DNA of 64,000 nt from Comamonas badia DSM 17552 (GTDB lineage Bacteria; Pseudomonadota; Gammaproteobacteria; Burkholderiales; Burkholderiaceae_C). How positions within the stretch are numbered: position 1 is the first letter of the stretch; every line of letters begins with the position of its first letter. The position numbers and the translations under genes are program-made. This document shows positions 36,769-46,351 of this stretch, in pieces. The notes beneath the pieces are model-generated. The model searched no databases and was not told the origin of the DNA. It saw only the letters and a list, made by a program, of their open reading frames with translations. The DNA lies in the NCBI RefSeq assembly GCF_000484635.1, contig NZ_AXVM01000009.1, positions 41,098-105,097 of the forward strand. Reading direction: 5' to 3'.

Positions 36769-38013
36769 TCAGCGATAGACCGGGAAGCGGCTGGTGAGCG
36801 CGTTCACCTTCGCGCGCACGGCGGCGATGTTGGCCTCGTCATGCGGCTTTTCCAGCACGTCGGCCATCAGGTGGGCCGTGATGCGCGTCTCCTCTTCCTT
36901 GAAGCCGCGCGTGGTGATGGCCGGGGTGCCCACGCGCACGCCGCTGGTCACGAAGGGCTTTTCCGGGTCGTTGGGGATCGCGTTCTTGTTGATCGTGATG
37001 TGGGCCTGGCCCAGCGCCGCCTCCGCCGCCTTGCCGGTGATGCCCTTGGCGCGCAAATCCACCAGCATGACGTGGCTTTCGGTGCGGCCGCTGACGATGC
37101 GCAGGCCGCGCTGGGTCAATGTCTCGGCGAACACCTTGGCGTTCTTGGCCACTTGTTGCTGGTAGGTTTTGAAATCGGGCGAGAGCGCTTCCTTGAAGGC
37201 CACGGCCTTGGCGGCGATCACATGCTCCAGCGGGCCGCCCTGCAGGCCGGGGAAGATGGCGCTGTTGATGGCCTTCTCGTGCTCGGCCTTCATCAAAATG
37301 ATGCCGCCGCGCGGGCCGCGCAGGCTCTTGTGCGTGGTGGAGGTGACCACGTCGGCAAACGGCACCGGATTCGGGTATTCGCCCGCGACGACGAGGCCGG
37401 CGTAGTGCGCAATGTCCACCCAGAAGATGGCGCCGACTTCCTTGGCCACGCGCGCCATCCGTTCAAAATCGATGCGCAGGGCATAGGCCGAGGCACCGCC
37501 GATGATGATCTTCGGCTTGTGCTCGCGTGCCTTGGCCTCGAAGGCGCCGTAGTCGATTGCTTCCTGGGCGTTGAGGCCGTAGGAGACGACGTTGAACCAC
37601 TTGCCCGACATGTTCAGCGCCATGCCGTGCGTCAGGTGCCCGCCCTCGGCCAGGCTCATGCCCAGGATGGTGTCGCCGGGCTTGGCAAACGCCATCAGCA
37701 CGGCCTGGTTGGCCTGCGAGCCCGAGTTGGGCTGCACGTTGGCGGTCTCGGCGCCAAAGAGCTGCTTCACGCGGTCTATGGCCAGCTGTTCGACCACGTC
37801 CACGTTCTCGCAGCCGCCGTAATAGCGCTTGCCGGGATAGCCCTCGGCGTATTTGTTGGTCAGCTGCGAGCCCTGCGCCGCCATCACGGCGGGCGAGGCG
37901 TAGTTCTCGCTGGCGATCAGCTCGATGTGGTCTTCCTGGCGGCGGTTCTCGGCCTGGATGGCGGCCCACACTTCGGGGTCGGTCTGTTCTACGAGGATAT
38001 TGCGTTGGTACAT
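36769..38013 (-). CDS. glyA: Serine hydroxymethyltransferase
   Basis: A 414-residue SHMT that interconverts serine and glycine with tetrahydrofolate. It has the PLP lysine in [18 protein letters not shown], the ligand Asp/His in [15 protein letters not shown], and [20 protein letters not shown] near the N-terminus. It is the first gene of a glyA-nrdR unit. The 204-base region upstream (38014-38217) shows no riboswitch that I can recognise. Confidence 0.97.
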   Translation of the reverse strand: MYQRNILVEQTDPEVWAAIQAENRRQEDHIELIASENYASPAVMAAQGSQLTNKYAEGYPGKRYYGGCENVDVVEQLAIDRVKQLFGAETANVQPNSGSQANQAVLMAFAKPGDTILGMSLAEGGHLTHGMALNMSGKWFNVVSYGLNAQEAIDYGAFEAKAREHKPKIIIGGASAYALRIDFERMARVAKEVGAIFWVDIAHYAGLVVAGEYPNPVPFADVVTSTTHKSLRGPRGGIILMKAEHEKAINSAIFPGLQGGPLEHVIAAKAVAFKEALSPDFKTYQQQVAKNAKVFAETLTQRGLRIVSGRTESHVMLVDLRAKGITGKAAEAALGQAHITINKNAIPNDPEKPFVTSGVRVGTPAITTRGFKEEETRITAHLMADVLEKPHDEANIAAVRAKVNALTSRFPVYR

Positions 38014-38217
38014 GGCAGATTGCGTGGTGACTCTCCCTTGGCGTGCAAGGGCTGCCCAGGCGAACGACGGATCGCGGCGGAAATCGGCTTCCGGCGCGGC
38101 ACGCTCCCCCGTGGTGGCTCTCCACGTCGGCTGCGCTGCCGTTTGCGGCGGTGCACAACCTATCGCCAGTCGCGTACCGCGCGAGTGTATCGCGCGGCTG
38201 CCGGGGGCACTGAAAGA

Positions 38218-39045
38218 TCAGAAATTGCCCAGCAAGGCCACCTTCTGGTCTTGCTGCGGCGCGCCGGCCGGCGCCTTCGCCGAGGTCTTGGCCGCGGGCT
38301 GCGCCTTGGCCGTCACCACCTTGGGCTTGACCGAGGCATTGGCCACGTCGCGCAGCCGCTGGTGCTCGGCCAGCACCTTGACGGCATACCCGGAATCGTC
38401 AGGCAGGTTGGCGGCGCCCACGTAGTAGCGCAGACCGCCTTCGAGCGAACCCGCACGCGTTATGCATTCCTGCAGCACTTTCACGCCCACGCGCAGATTG
38501 GCCACCGGGTCAAAGGCGGCAAAGCGTCCGCCGAAATCCTCGTACTTGTCGGTATGCACGCGTGTCATCACCTGCATCAGCCCTTGCGCGCCGACGTTGC
38601 TCTGCGCAAATGGGTTGAAGCTCGATTCCACCGCCATCACCGCCAGGATCAGTGTCGGATCCAGCTTGGTGCGGGCGCCGATGGCGTAGGCCTCGCTCAC
38701 CAGCACCGCCAGCGGCTCGGGCGCCACGCTGTACTTCTTGCTCAGCCAATAGGTGACGGCTTCCTGCTCGCGTGGAAGCGCCTTAGGGTTGCTGGCAGTG
38801 GCGCGCTCGCTGGCGAAGGGTTCGGCGGCAAACCCGTCCATCGCCACCTGGCGCTCCTGCAGCCAGCCCATCAGCTGCTCGGCGCCTGTCTGGCGCAGAT
38901 CCGGGCGCGCGACCAGGGTCAGGGCGGCAAACGTCACCGCGAGGCCCACCAAGGCGAGTCCGCTGTGGGTCAGCTCGAAAAAGCCGGCGGTGATGTCGCC
39001 GGCAAAAGTGCGCAAGCCGGCGAATGCGCGGGTGCCTGCCTTCAT
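38218..39045 (-). CDS. Lytic transglycosylase domain protein
   Basis: A 275-residue protein with an N-terminal signal or anchor segment (LALVGLAVTFAALTLVA, ~27-43) and a soluble-lytic-transglycosylase domain at ~105-225. The catalytic Glu is in AVMAVESSFNP, followed by VGAQGLMQVMTRVH. The Ala/Lys/Pro-rich C-terminal tail after residue ~235 is probably disordered. It should cleave peptidoglycan in the periplasm. The ATG at 39045 has GGA upstream. Confidence 0.87.
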   Translation of the reverse strand: MKAGTRAFAGLRTFAGDITAGFFELTHSGLALVGLAVTFAALTLVARPDLRQTGAEQLMGWLQERQVAMDGFAAEPFASERATASNPKALPREQEAVTYWLSKKYSVAPEPLAVLVSEAYAIGARTKLDPTLILAVMAVESSFNPFAQSNVGAQGLMQVMTRVHTDKYEDFGGRFAAFDPVANLRVGVKVLQECITRAGSLEGGLRYYVGAANLPDDSGYAVKVLAEHQRLRDVANASVKPKVVTAKAQPAAKTSAKAPAGAPQQDQKVALLGNF

Positions 39046-39750
39046 GGGAATCCTTTCGTTCTCTACCCAGCCTGCCTTGCGTCCGAATCGTCGGCAGTGC
39101 GATGGGTCTGGCCGGACGCAGGGTCCGGGCGATTCTGAGTTCGTGCGTTTTGCGGGGCCGGTGCTTTCGGTGGCACCTTGTTCATAGCCCTGAGCTATCA
39201 ATCAGTAAGGGTTTCTACCAATTCATTGAAAACGGGCGGATTTTAGGGAGGGTTGAAATATCTAGTCAATGATATAAATGGTAATTGTTAGATATAAATG
39301 TGTTAAGCGATCGACTCCCGTCCACCTTCAAGGCGGGTTTCGGCAGGCAAGAGCCGGCGACCGGGCACGTTCGTCAGCAAATGAAAAAGTGTGCGCGCAC
39401 CCGTTGCCGTTGGATACAACGGCCGTGCGCACGGTGGGCAAAGCTGGTATGGTTGCCTCGCCTGCTTGGTGCAGGTATTTGCCACAAGGGTGCAGGCTTG
39501 CGGGGACAGGTGTTCAAAAGCCCTGAAACCGCGGGAAGCTGCGCCCCGAGGCCCTGATGGAGGCAATCCTTTGTCTCCGGCACGGCGGACAGCAATCTCC
39601 GCCGCGCTCAAGATGGTTTTGGCCATGCGCCTGCCATCAGACCCGGTGCCCGGAGTACCTTCGGCCGCCGGGTCTTCTGTTTCTTGCTTTGGACAATCGC
39701 TCGCGCCGCCGTGCAGAATCCGGTGCGTCAAAGGTTTTCATGGGGACGCA
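39046..39750. other. 705-base intergenic region upstream of the DUF748 gene
   Basis: No supported gene. The part at 39190-39305 is unusually AT-rich and may hold promoters; GAGCTATCAATCAG at 39188 faintly resembles the dispersed repeat. At 39639-39675 an AGACCCGG/CCGGGTCT stem with a 21-base loop is followed by TCTGTTTCTT, a possible terminator or leader structure on the plus strand. Open frames here look like chance. Confidence 0.45.
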
Positions 39751-42700
39751 ATGCGGTCAATGGGCTGGGTAGCCGCGCACAGGGTGGCGTTCAAGCGCCT
39801 TGCGTGGGCGGCGGCAGTGGTGGTGGTTCTCTATCTGCTGGCCTGGCTGGCGCTGCCGCAGGTTGTGCGCTCCCAGTTGCAGAAGCAGGGCTCGCAGGCG
39901 CTCGGACGCCATGTCACCGTGGCCGGCGTTCAGTTCAACCCCTTGACCCTGGAGTTGACTATCGAGGGCCTGGCGGTGGCCGATGCCGCCGGCCAGTCGC
40001 CCCAGTTGCAGGTTCAACGCATCTATGCCAATGCCGCGGTGCAATCGCTATGGCGCCTGGCGCCGGTGGTTGATGACCTCCAGGTGGACGCCCCGGTGTT
40101 GCATGTCGCACGAACAGGTCCGGAGGCTTTCGATTTCGACGACATCCTGCATCGTCTGGGCCAGCAGGAGGCCGTCCCATCGGATCAGCCGGCCCGGTTT
40201 GCGCTGTACAACGTGCGGCTGCGGGATGGGAAAGTTGATTTTGAGGATCGCGCCGTAGGAGGTCGGCACAAGCTGGAACGCCTGACGCTCAGCCTCCCTT
40301 TTCTGAGCAATCTGCCAGCGGACCGGCAGATCAAGGTCTCTCCCCGGCTGGCATTCGAGTTGGATGGCAGTGCCTTTGATTCATCGGCCGAGGCGACGCC
40401 GTTTGCCGAATCCCGCACGACACAGGCAAGATTGCAAATCAAAGATTTTGACCTGGCGCCACTGGCAGCCTATGTGCCTGCATCGCTGGGAGTGCGGCTG
40501 CAGTCGGCGGCTCTCAGTGCCGACCTGCAGCTCGACTTCTCCGAGCAGGACGCAACGCCCAAGGTGACGCTTGGCGGGCTGCTGCAACTGGACAAACTCG
40601 CGATTGCGGACGGTGCCGGTCAGCCGCTGCTGGCGCTCGATGGCCTGACGGTTTCCATCGCGGATGTGCGCCCGCTGCACCGCGAACTGCACCTGGCAGC
40701 GGTGGAACTGCACAAACCCGTGCTGTATCTGCGCCGCGATGCCGCCGGTGCGTTAGCGCTGCCTGGGGCCGGCCAGCCAGGCGATGCCAAGGTGGCGCAA
40801 GCAGACAGCCCCTCCGCGCATTGGGCCGTCAGCGTGCAGAAGGTTCAGCTCAGTGATGGCGCCGTGCACTGGCAGGATGACAGCCTGCCCGGCGCAGCCA
40901 AAGCGGCGCGCTGGCAGGCCGGTGGCTGGCAAGCCGAAGCCACCGACATCGTCTGGCCGCTCACGCAGCCGTTGCACTTCACGACCAGGTTCGAGCTGAG
41001 CGAGGCGAGTGCCCAGGGAGAAGCCGCCCGTTTCGAAGCCGAGGGCGAAGCCACGCGAAGCGGTGCCAAGGTGGAGCTGTCCGTGAACGATCTGTCCCTG
41101 GGGTTGGCAGCCCCGTACCTGGCGCAAACGCTTGCGCCTGCGCTGGCCGGCACGGCGCAGGGCCAGGCGACATTGGTGCGCGATGGCGACGCCCTGTCGC
41201 TCAAGGTGCGGCAACTGGCCGTCAGCGGACTCAGTCTGTCCTGCGTGCAGCGCAAGGATTGCCCCAATCTGCGCGCGGCAGGCATGCGTGGCATCCCGGC
41301 GCAAGCCCAGCTGAGCGTGCGGGCCCTGGAGGTGCACGATGCGGATGTTGACCTGCAAAAACACAGCGTGGCCCTGCGTCAGGTGCTGCTGCAGCAGCCG
41401 CTGGCATTGGCCGAGCGCGACAAGGCCGGCAGCTGGATGTTCGAGCATTGGTTGCAATCTCCTGCCGCGGGCGTTGCCGAATCCACGGAAAAGTCCGCTG
41501 AATGGAGTGTTGCCTTGGGCGAACTGCAAATGAAGGACGCCGCCGTGGCCCTGCGCGATGCCGCGGCACGCAGCCCGGTGGCGCTCGACGCCACGGCGCT
41601 GGATGTGACTGTGCGCGACCTTGCCTGGAAGGACGGCCGCCTGCCGGCCTTCGGCCTGCGCGTGCGGTCCCGCGTGGGCACGGGAAAGGCCGACCCTGGC
41701 TCGCTCGTCTGGGACGGCTCGGCGGCGCTTTCTCCTGCGCTGCAGGTCAAGGGCTCGGTGCGCGCCGTCAACCTTCCGCTGCAGGTGGTACAGGCCTATC
41801 TGCCGCAAGAGCTGAATGTGGATGTGCTGCGCGCCGACGGCAGTTTCAACGGCAATGTCCATCTGCACGAACAACAGGCGGGGCTGGCGCTGCAGGTGCA
41901 GGGAGACGCCGAGTTGAGTGAAGTGCAGGTGCAGCTCAAGCCGGAGGCGCTCGCGCTCACCGATTCGGGTGGCCCCGTTTCCCAGGGCGCCGACCTCTTG
42001 CGCTGGAACGCTCTGGTGCTGCGTGGCCTGGCGCTCGACATCGAACCCGGCCAGCCGCTGGCGCTGGATGTGCGCGAAACGGCGCTGACGGATTTTTTTG
42101 CGCGCGTCATCGTGCGGGAAAACGGGCGCATCAATCTGCAGGACATCGGCACGGTGCCGGCTGCGGGCGCCCAGGAGGTGCTGCAGTCCGCGGCCGAAGA
42201 CTCCGGCCCGAGCCCCAGAATCCGCTTCGGGCCGGTCGCGCTGACCAACGGCACCGTGGATTTCACCGACCATTTCATCAAGCCGAATTATTCTGCCAAC
42301 CTGACCGAGCTCACCGGCAGCCTGAGCGCGTTTGCGTCCGGCGAGGCAACGCCCGGCGCCGCGCCGCAAATGGCGCAACTGGAGCTCAAGGGCCGGGCGC
42401 AGGGCACGGCCACGCTGGAAATCAACGGCGAGCTCAACCCCCTGGCCAAACCGCTGGCGCTGGATATTCAGGGGCATATGCGGGATCTGGAGCTCCCGCC
42501 GCTCTCGCCTTACAGCGTGAAATACGCCGGACACGGCATAGAGCGCGGCAAGCTTAGCGTGGACGTGGCCTACAAGGTGCTGCCGGATGGCCAGCTGACC
42601 GCGAACAACAAGCTGGTGCTCAAGCAACTGGCGTTCGGCGACGAGGTCAAGGGCGCGCCCGCCAGTCTGCCGGTACGCCTGGCGGTGGCGCTGCTGGCCG

Positions 42701-43425
42701 ACCGCAACGGTGTCATCGACGTGGATCTGCCGATCAGCGGCTCGCTCAACGACCCGGATTTCAGCCTCGGCCCGGTGATCCTCAAGGTGATAGGCAACCT
42801 CATCATGAAGGCGATCACCGCGCCGTTTTCGCTGCTGGCCAGCGCTTTCGGCGGTGGCGACGAGCAAGGCGCTGTCGCCTTCGCAGCCGGCAGCAGCCAA
42901 TTGAATGCCCAAAGCCGCGAGCAGCTGGAAAAAATCGCCCAGGCGCTGGCGGATCGTCCGGCGCTCAAGGCCACGGTGATTGGCTGGGCGCTGCCGCGGC
43001 AGGAGAAAGATGGCTGGAAGGAACAGCAGCTCCAAGCCATGCTGCTGGCGGAAAAGCGCCGCGAAGCCGTGCAGGAGGGCAAGGACGCCGCCGCCATTGC
43101 GCAGGTGTCCGCAGAAGAATATCCGGCCCTGCTCAAGCGCGTCTACCAGCGGGCTGGCAACATCAAGAAACCGCGCAACCTGATTGGCATGGCCAAGGAC
43201 CTTCCTCAGGTCGAAATGGAAAAACTGCTGCTGGACAGCATCGCGGTGCCTGACGACGCCATGCAGGCGCTCGCACTGGCGCGCAGCGTGGCTGTGCGCG
43301 ACTACCTCGCGGAGCACAAGGTGCCTGTCGATCGCCTGTTCATTGGCGCCAGCAAGCTGCAGCAGCCAGGCGAAAAGGATCAGCCTTCAGCGCCCCAGGT
43401 GCAGTTGCAACTGTCCGCCAGTTGA
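39751..43425 (+). CDS. Large DUF748/AsmA-like envelope protein
   Basis: A 1224-residue protein with one N-terminal membrane segment (LAWAAAVVVVLYLLAWLALPQVV, ~17-39) and a very long periplasmic part. After the membrane segment come AsmA-like features (SQALGRHVTVAGVQFNPLTLELTIEGLAVAD). The C-terminal DUF748 region has DLPISGSLNDPDFSLGPVILKVIGNLI followed by an OmpA-like FAAGSSQLNAQSREQLEKIAQAL. Such proteins may form lipid-conducting bridges between membranes; that role is inference. GGGGA precedes the ATG at 39751; the frame is open upstream without family-like sequence. Confidence 0.85.
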   Translation: MRSMGWVAAHRVAFKRLAWAAAVVVVLYLLAWLALPQVVRSQLQKQGSQALGRHVTVAGVQFNPLTLELTIEGLAVADAAGQSPQLQVQRIYANAAVQSLWRLAPVVDDLQVDAPVLHVARTGPEAFDFDDILHRLGQQEAVPSDQPARFALYNVRLRDGKVDFEDRAVGGRHKLERLTLSLPFLSNLPADRQIKVSPRLAFELDGSAFDSSAEATPFAESRTTQARLQIKDFDLAPLAAYVPASLGVRLQSAALSADLQLDFSEQDATPKVTLGGLLQLDKLAIADGAGQPLLALDGLTVSIADVRPLHRELHLAAVELHKPVLYLRRDAAGALALPGAGQPGDAKVAQADSPSAHWAVSVQKVQLSDGAVHWQDDSLPGAAKAARWQAGGWQAEATDIVWPLTQPLHFTTRFELSEASAQGEAARFEAEGEATRSGAKVELSVNDLSLGLAAPYLAQTLAPALAGTAQGQATLVRDGDALSLKVRQLAVSGLSLSCVQRKDCPNLRAAGMRGIPAQAQLSVRALEVHDADVDLQKHSVALRQVLLQQPLALAERDKAGSWMFEHWLQSPAAGVAESTEKSAEWSVALGELQMKDAAVALRDAAARSPVALDATALDVTVRDLAWKDGRLPAFGLRVRSRVGTGKADPGSLVWDGSAALSPALQVKGSVRAVNLPLQVVQAYLPQELNVDVLRADGSFNGNVHLHEQQAGLALQVQGDAELSEVQVQLKPEALALTDSGGPVSQGADLLRWNALVLRGLALDIEPGQPLALDVRETALTDFFARVIVRENGRINLQDIGTVPAAGAQEVLQSAAEDSGPSPRIRFGPVALTNGTVDFTDHFIKPNYSANLTELTGSLSAFASGEATPGAAPQMAQLELKGRAQGTATLEINGELNPLAKPLALDIQGHMRDLELPPLSPYSVKYAGHGIERGKLSVDVAYKVLPDGQLTANNKLVLKQLAFGDEVKGAPASLPVRLAVALLADRNGVIDVDLPISGSLNDPDFSLGPVILKVIGNLIMKAITAPFSLLASAFGGGDEQGAVAFAAGSSQLNAQSREQLEKIAQALADRPALKATVIGWALPRQEKDGWKEQQLQAMLLAEKRREAVQEGKDAAAIAQVSAEEYPALLKRVYQRAGNIKKPRNLIGMAKDLPQVEMEKLLLDSIAVPDDAMQALALARSVAVRDYLAEHKVPVDRLFIGASKLQQPGEKDQPSAPQVQLQLSAS

Positions 43426-43542
43426 GGCCGACCGTTGAAACCGGCGCAAACCAAGCCACAATAGCCCCTTGCCCGCGCGTGCAGCCGTGCCCGGCGGGTT
43501 GAAGTGGTGCGCACGCCATTTGATTTTTCCTGTCCCAATCCC

Positions 43543-46170
43543 ATGTTCCCTTTTTCATCCCAGAGTCCCGCCCCTGAAGCCGCCGCTGCAGCGCCAGCCG
43601 CCGAGCCCCATCCCTTGGATGCCCTTACCGGCGGGGCCTTTTCGGCCGAAACCTCCGGCGAACGCGCCGCCCGCATACGCGACTGGCTCGCCAGCAACCC
43701 CGGTACCGAACAGCTGCAGGAGGTGTTCAAGAAGCTCAGCACCAAGGACAAGGGCGCCGCGCGTGCGATACGCGAGCGCCTGGAAGAACTGCGCCGCGCC
43801 ACTGCCCAGGAGGCGAGCGCCGCCGACTGGGCAGCCAAGGCCGAGGCCTTGCTGGCCTCTGCGCGCCTGAACATCGCCGATGCGCTCGCGTGGCAGCGTG
43901 ATGCCGCCAAGGCCGGAGCACCCTTGTCGCGCGAGCCGCTGGCGCAGCTCAAGACCCGGCTGGCCGACCAGGTCAAGCTCATCGAGGACCTGCAGCATCG
44001 TGTGCAGGTGCAGCGCGAAGCGGCGGTGCTGATGGCGCAGCGCATCGAGGTGCTGTCCACCAAAGCCTGGCGCGAAGCCCAGGCGGTGCGCGAGCAGCTG
44101 ACTGCGGACGTGGCGCACTGGACGGACCAGGCGGGGCAGATCGTGCAGGATGCGGTTTGGCCCAGCGTGGACCTGCGTTTTCCCCCGCAGCTGGAGCTGG
44201 CGCAAACGCAGCTCCTGGCCGTCTGGGAGGCTTTCCAGGCGGCGCTGGTGCAGGCAGCTGCGGCCAGCGAGGATGCGCAGGCGCCGCTGCCACCCGTGCC
44301 CGTCTGGGCCGATGAATTGCGTGCCGCCCGCGGTGAAGCCGCCGCGCCACCTGCGGCACCGGCCCGGCCGCCCGTGGATCTCGAACGCGTTGCCAAGGCC
44401 GTGCAAGCCGTGGATGCCGCGCTGGCGCGACTGGAGCACGAAACCACCGAGGGCCACGGCAAGGCCAGCGTGGGCGCCGCCACCGCGTTGCGCGCGACAT
44501 GGAAGGACCATGGCCGCTTTGTCGATGCGGTGCTCGAAGGCAGGGTGCATGCCGCACTGGCCGCCGCGGGCGAGCTGCAAGGCTGGCAGCGCTGGAGCGC
44601 CGATCAGATCCGCGAAGACCTGCTCGCCAAGGCGCAGGGCCTGCTGAGCCGCCCCGAAGGCCAGTCGCTGGGCGGGCGAAAGATGCAGGAGCTGCTGCGC
44701 CAGTTGCGTGAGCAATGGAAGCAGGCAGACCAGGGCGCCATGGCCAACCATGCGCTGTGGAAGAAATTCGACGATGCCTGCAACGCAGCGCACAAGGTGG
44801 TCGAGGACTGGCTTGAAAAATCCTGTGCCGAGGCACAGGAGCACAAGGCACAGCGCCTGGCCCTGATCGAGGAAGTCAAGGCGTGGACGCAGGCGCATGC
44901 CGCATCGCAGGACTGGAAAATGCAGCTCCGCAGCCTGCACCAGTTCAGCGAACGCTGGCGCAACGCCGGGCATATCGGCGAAAAGATGTTTGCCGAACTG
45001 CAGCCGTTGTGGCGCCAGGCCATGGATGCCGCCAGCGGTCCTTTGGCGGCGGCGCAAAAGGGCAACCTCGACGCCCGCAGGAGCCTGGTCGATGAAGCGG
45101 CTGCGCTGGGGGCGGCACCTGAATTGCGCGTGGATGCCGTCAAGGCGCTGCAGCAGCGCTGGCAGGTGCTGGCGCAGGCCGTTCCACTGGAGCGTCGCCT
45201 GGAGCAAAAGCTGTGGTATGCTTTCCGCAAGCCCATTGATGAAGCGTTCCAGCGCAAAAGCGCACAGCGCGAGCAGATGGCGGCATCGCTGAATGCACAC
45301 GACCGCGCCGTGTTGGATGCCTCCAAGGCTCTGGAGGCCGCCAATGCCGCAGGGGACGCCGGCGCCATTCAGGCTGCCATGCAGGCACTGCAGGCGGCCT
45401 TGCGCGGAGACATGCGGCCGCTGGCTGTTGAGCAAGATAAAAAACAGGCTTCAGAGCTTGATACATCAGTGCAAGCAGCTATAAAAGAAGAAGTAAACGA
45501 CGCGCCCAGCGAAAGTACGGCTGGGCAAGAAGACGCACCGGCGCCTGTCGCTGCCGTTCGGCGTGTGGTTGCGGTACGCGGAGATGACCGCCCTGGGGCC
45601 GGCAAACCTGCTGCAGCGCCCGCGCGAACCATGGACCGAAAAGATCGCCGCCCCCCGCGTTCTGGCGGCGCGGATCGCTTCGGCGACCGCCCCGAGCGGG
45701 CCGACCGTGGACCGCGCCTGGGTGATGCGGCGTTTCGCGCGCAGCGCGACGCGCTGGAGCAGGCGCAGGGCGCGCTGCGCAAGCTCGCAGCCCAAGCCCA
45801 CGGCGAGGCACTGGCGCAGCTGATGGATGCATGGAAAAAGCGCGATGCCTCCTTGCTGCCAGCGGCGCGCGACCTCGGCCGCACGGTCAGCCCGTCGGCC
45901 CATGCCGCGTGGGCCAAGGCCTTGTCCGGCGACGTCCAGCAGGCTGCAGGCGACGCCTTGCTGCGCCTGGAGATTGCCGCTGACGTGCCCACACCCGCCG
46001 AGCACCACGACGCCCGTCGCGCGCTGCAGCTGCAGATGCTCACGCGCCGCAACGACCCGTCGCCCCAGGAAACCTGGACGCAGGACGCGGGGCGCGTTCT
46101 TGCCACCGCGGCTGAACCGGGTAGCGAGCGCCGCTTGCAAGGCGCGCTCAAAATCCTGCTGCGCAAGTGA
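43543..46170 (+). CDS. DUF349 domain protein
   Basis: A 875-residue, mostly helical acidic protein with several DUF349-type repeats (for example LREQWKQADQGAMANHALWKKFDDACNAAHKVVEDW and FSERWRNAGHIGEKMFAELQPLWRQAM). A disordered Arg/Asp/Pro-rich linker (about residues 665-735) separates the last helical part. No signal peptide is seen, so it is cytoplasmic. The biochemical role is unknown. The frame opens at a GTG at 43504, but ATG 43543 starts the more typical sequence. A dispersed repeat copy lies at 45435-45489. Confidence 0.82.
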   Translation: MFPFSSQSPAPEAAAAAPAAEPHPLDALTGGAFSAETSGERAARIRDWLASNPGTEQLQEVFKKLSTKDKGAARAIRERLEELRRATAQEASAADWAAKAEALLASARLNIADALAWQRDAAKAGAPLSREPLAQLKTRLADQVKLIEDLQHRVQVQREAAVLMAQRIEVLSTKAWREAQAVREQLTADVAHWTDQAGQIVQDAVWPSVDLRFPPQLELAQTQLLAVWEAFQAALVQAAAASEDAQAPLPPVPVWADELRAARGEAAAPPAAPARPPVDLERVAKAVQAVDAALARLEHETTEGHGKASVGAATALRATWKDHGRFVDAVLEGRVHAALAAAGELQGWQRWSADQIREDLLAKAQGLLSRPEGQSLGGRKMQELLRQLREQWKQADQGAMANHALWKKFDDACNAAHKVVEDWLEKSCAEAQEHKAQRLALIEEVKAWTQAHAASQDWKMQLRSLHQFSERWRNAGHIGEKMFAELQPLWRQAMDAASGPLAAAQKGNLDARRSLVDEAAALGAAPELRVDAVKALQQRWQVLAQAVPLERRLEQKLWYAFRKPIDEAFQRKSAQREQMAASLNAHDRAVLDASKALEAANAAGDAGAIQAAMQALQAALRGDMRPLAVEQDKKQASELDTSVQAAIKEEVNDAPSESTAGQEDAPAPVAAVRRVVAVRGDDRPGAGKPAAAPARTMDRKDRRPPRSGGADRFGDRPERADRGPRLGDAAFRAQRDALEQAQGALRKLAAQAHGEALAQLMDAWKKRDASLLPAARDLGRTVSPSAHAAWAKALSGDVQQAAGDALLRLEIAADVPTPAEHHDARRALQLQMLTRRNDPSPQETWTQDAGRVLATAAEPGSERRLQGALKILLRK
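45435..45489 (-). repeat. ~50-bp dispersed repeat, copy in the DUF349 gene
   Basis: The minus strand reads TTTTATAGCTGCTTGCACTG, then ATCAAGCTCTGAAGCCTG and TTTTTTATC. It is translated as KKQASELDTSVQAAIKEE in the linker region. Confidence 0.7.
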
Positions 46171-46247
46171 GCGCAGCAAAAGAAAAGGCCGCTATGCAAA
46201 TGCAAGCGGCCTGTCTTCATGTTTACTGCCAAGTGTTCTTCTACACT

Positions 46248-46332
<85 letters not shown>

Positions 46333-46351
46333 ATTTCAGGAAAGAGCAAGA

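Noticed and set aside
36769..38217. Riboswitch (glycine, THF or SAM type) upstream of glyA
   Set aside because: I searched 38014-38217 by eye for conserved aptamer cores and found none.
39391..39750. 120-codon upstream extension of the DUF748 gene
   Set aside because: The membrane segment and family-like sequence start after 39751; the extension has atypical Cys/Arg/Pro content.
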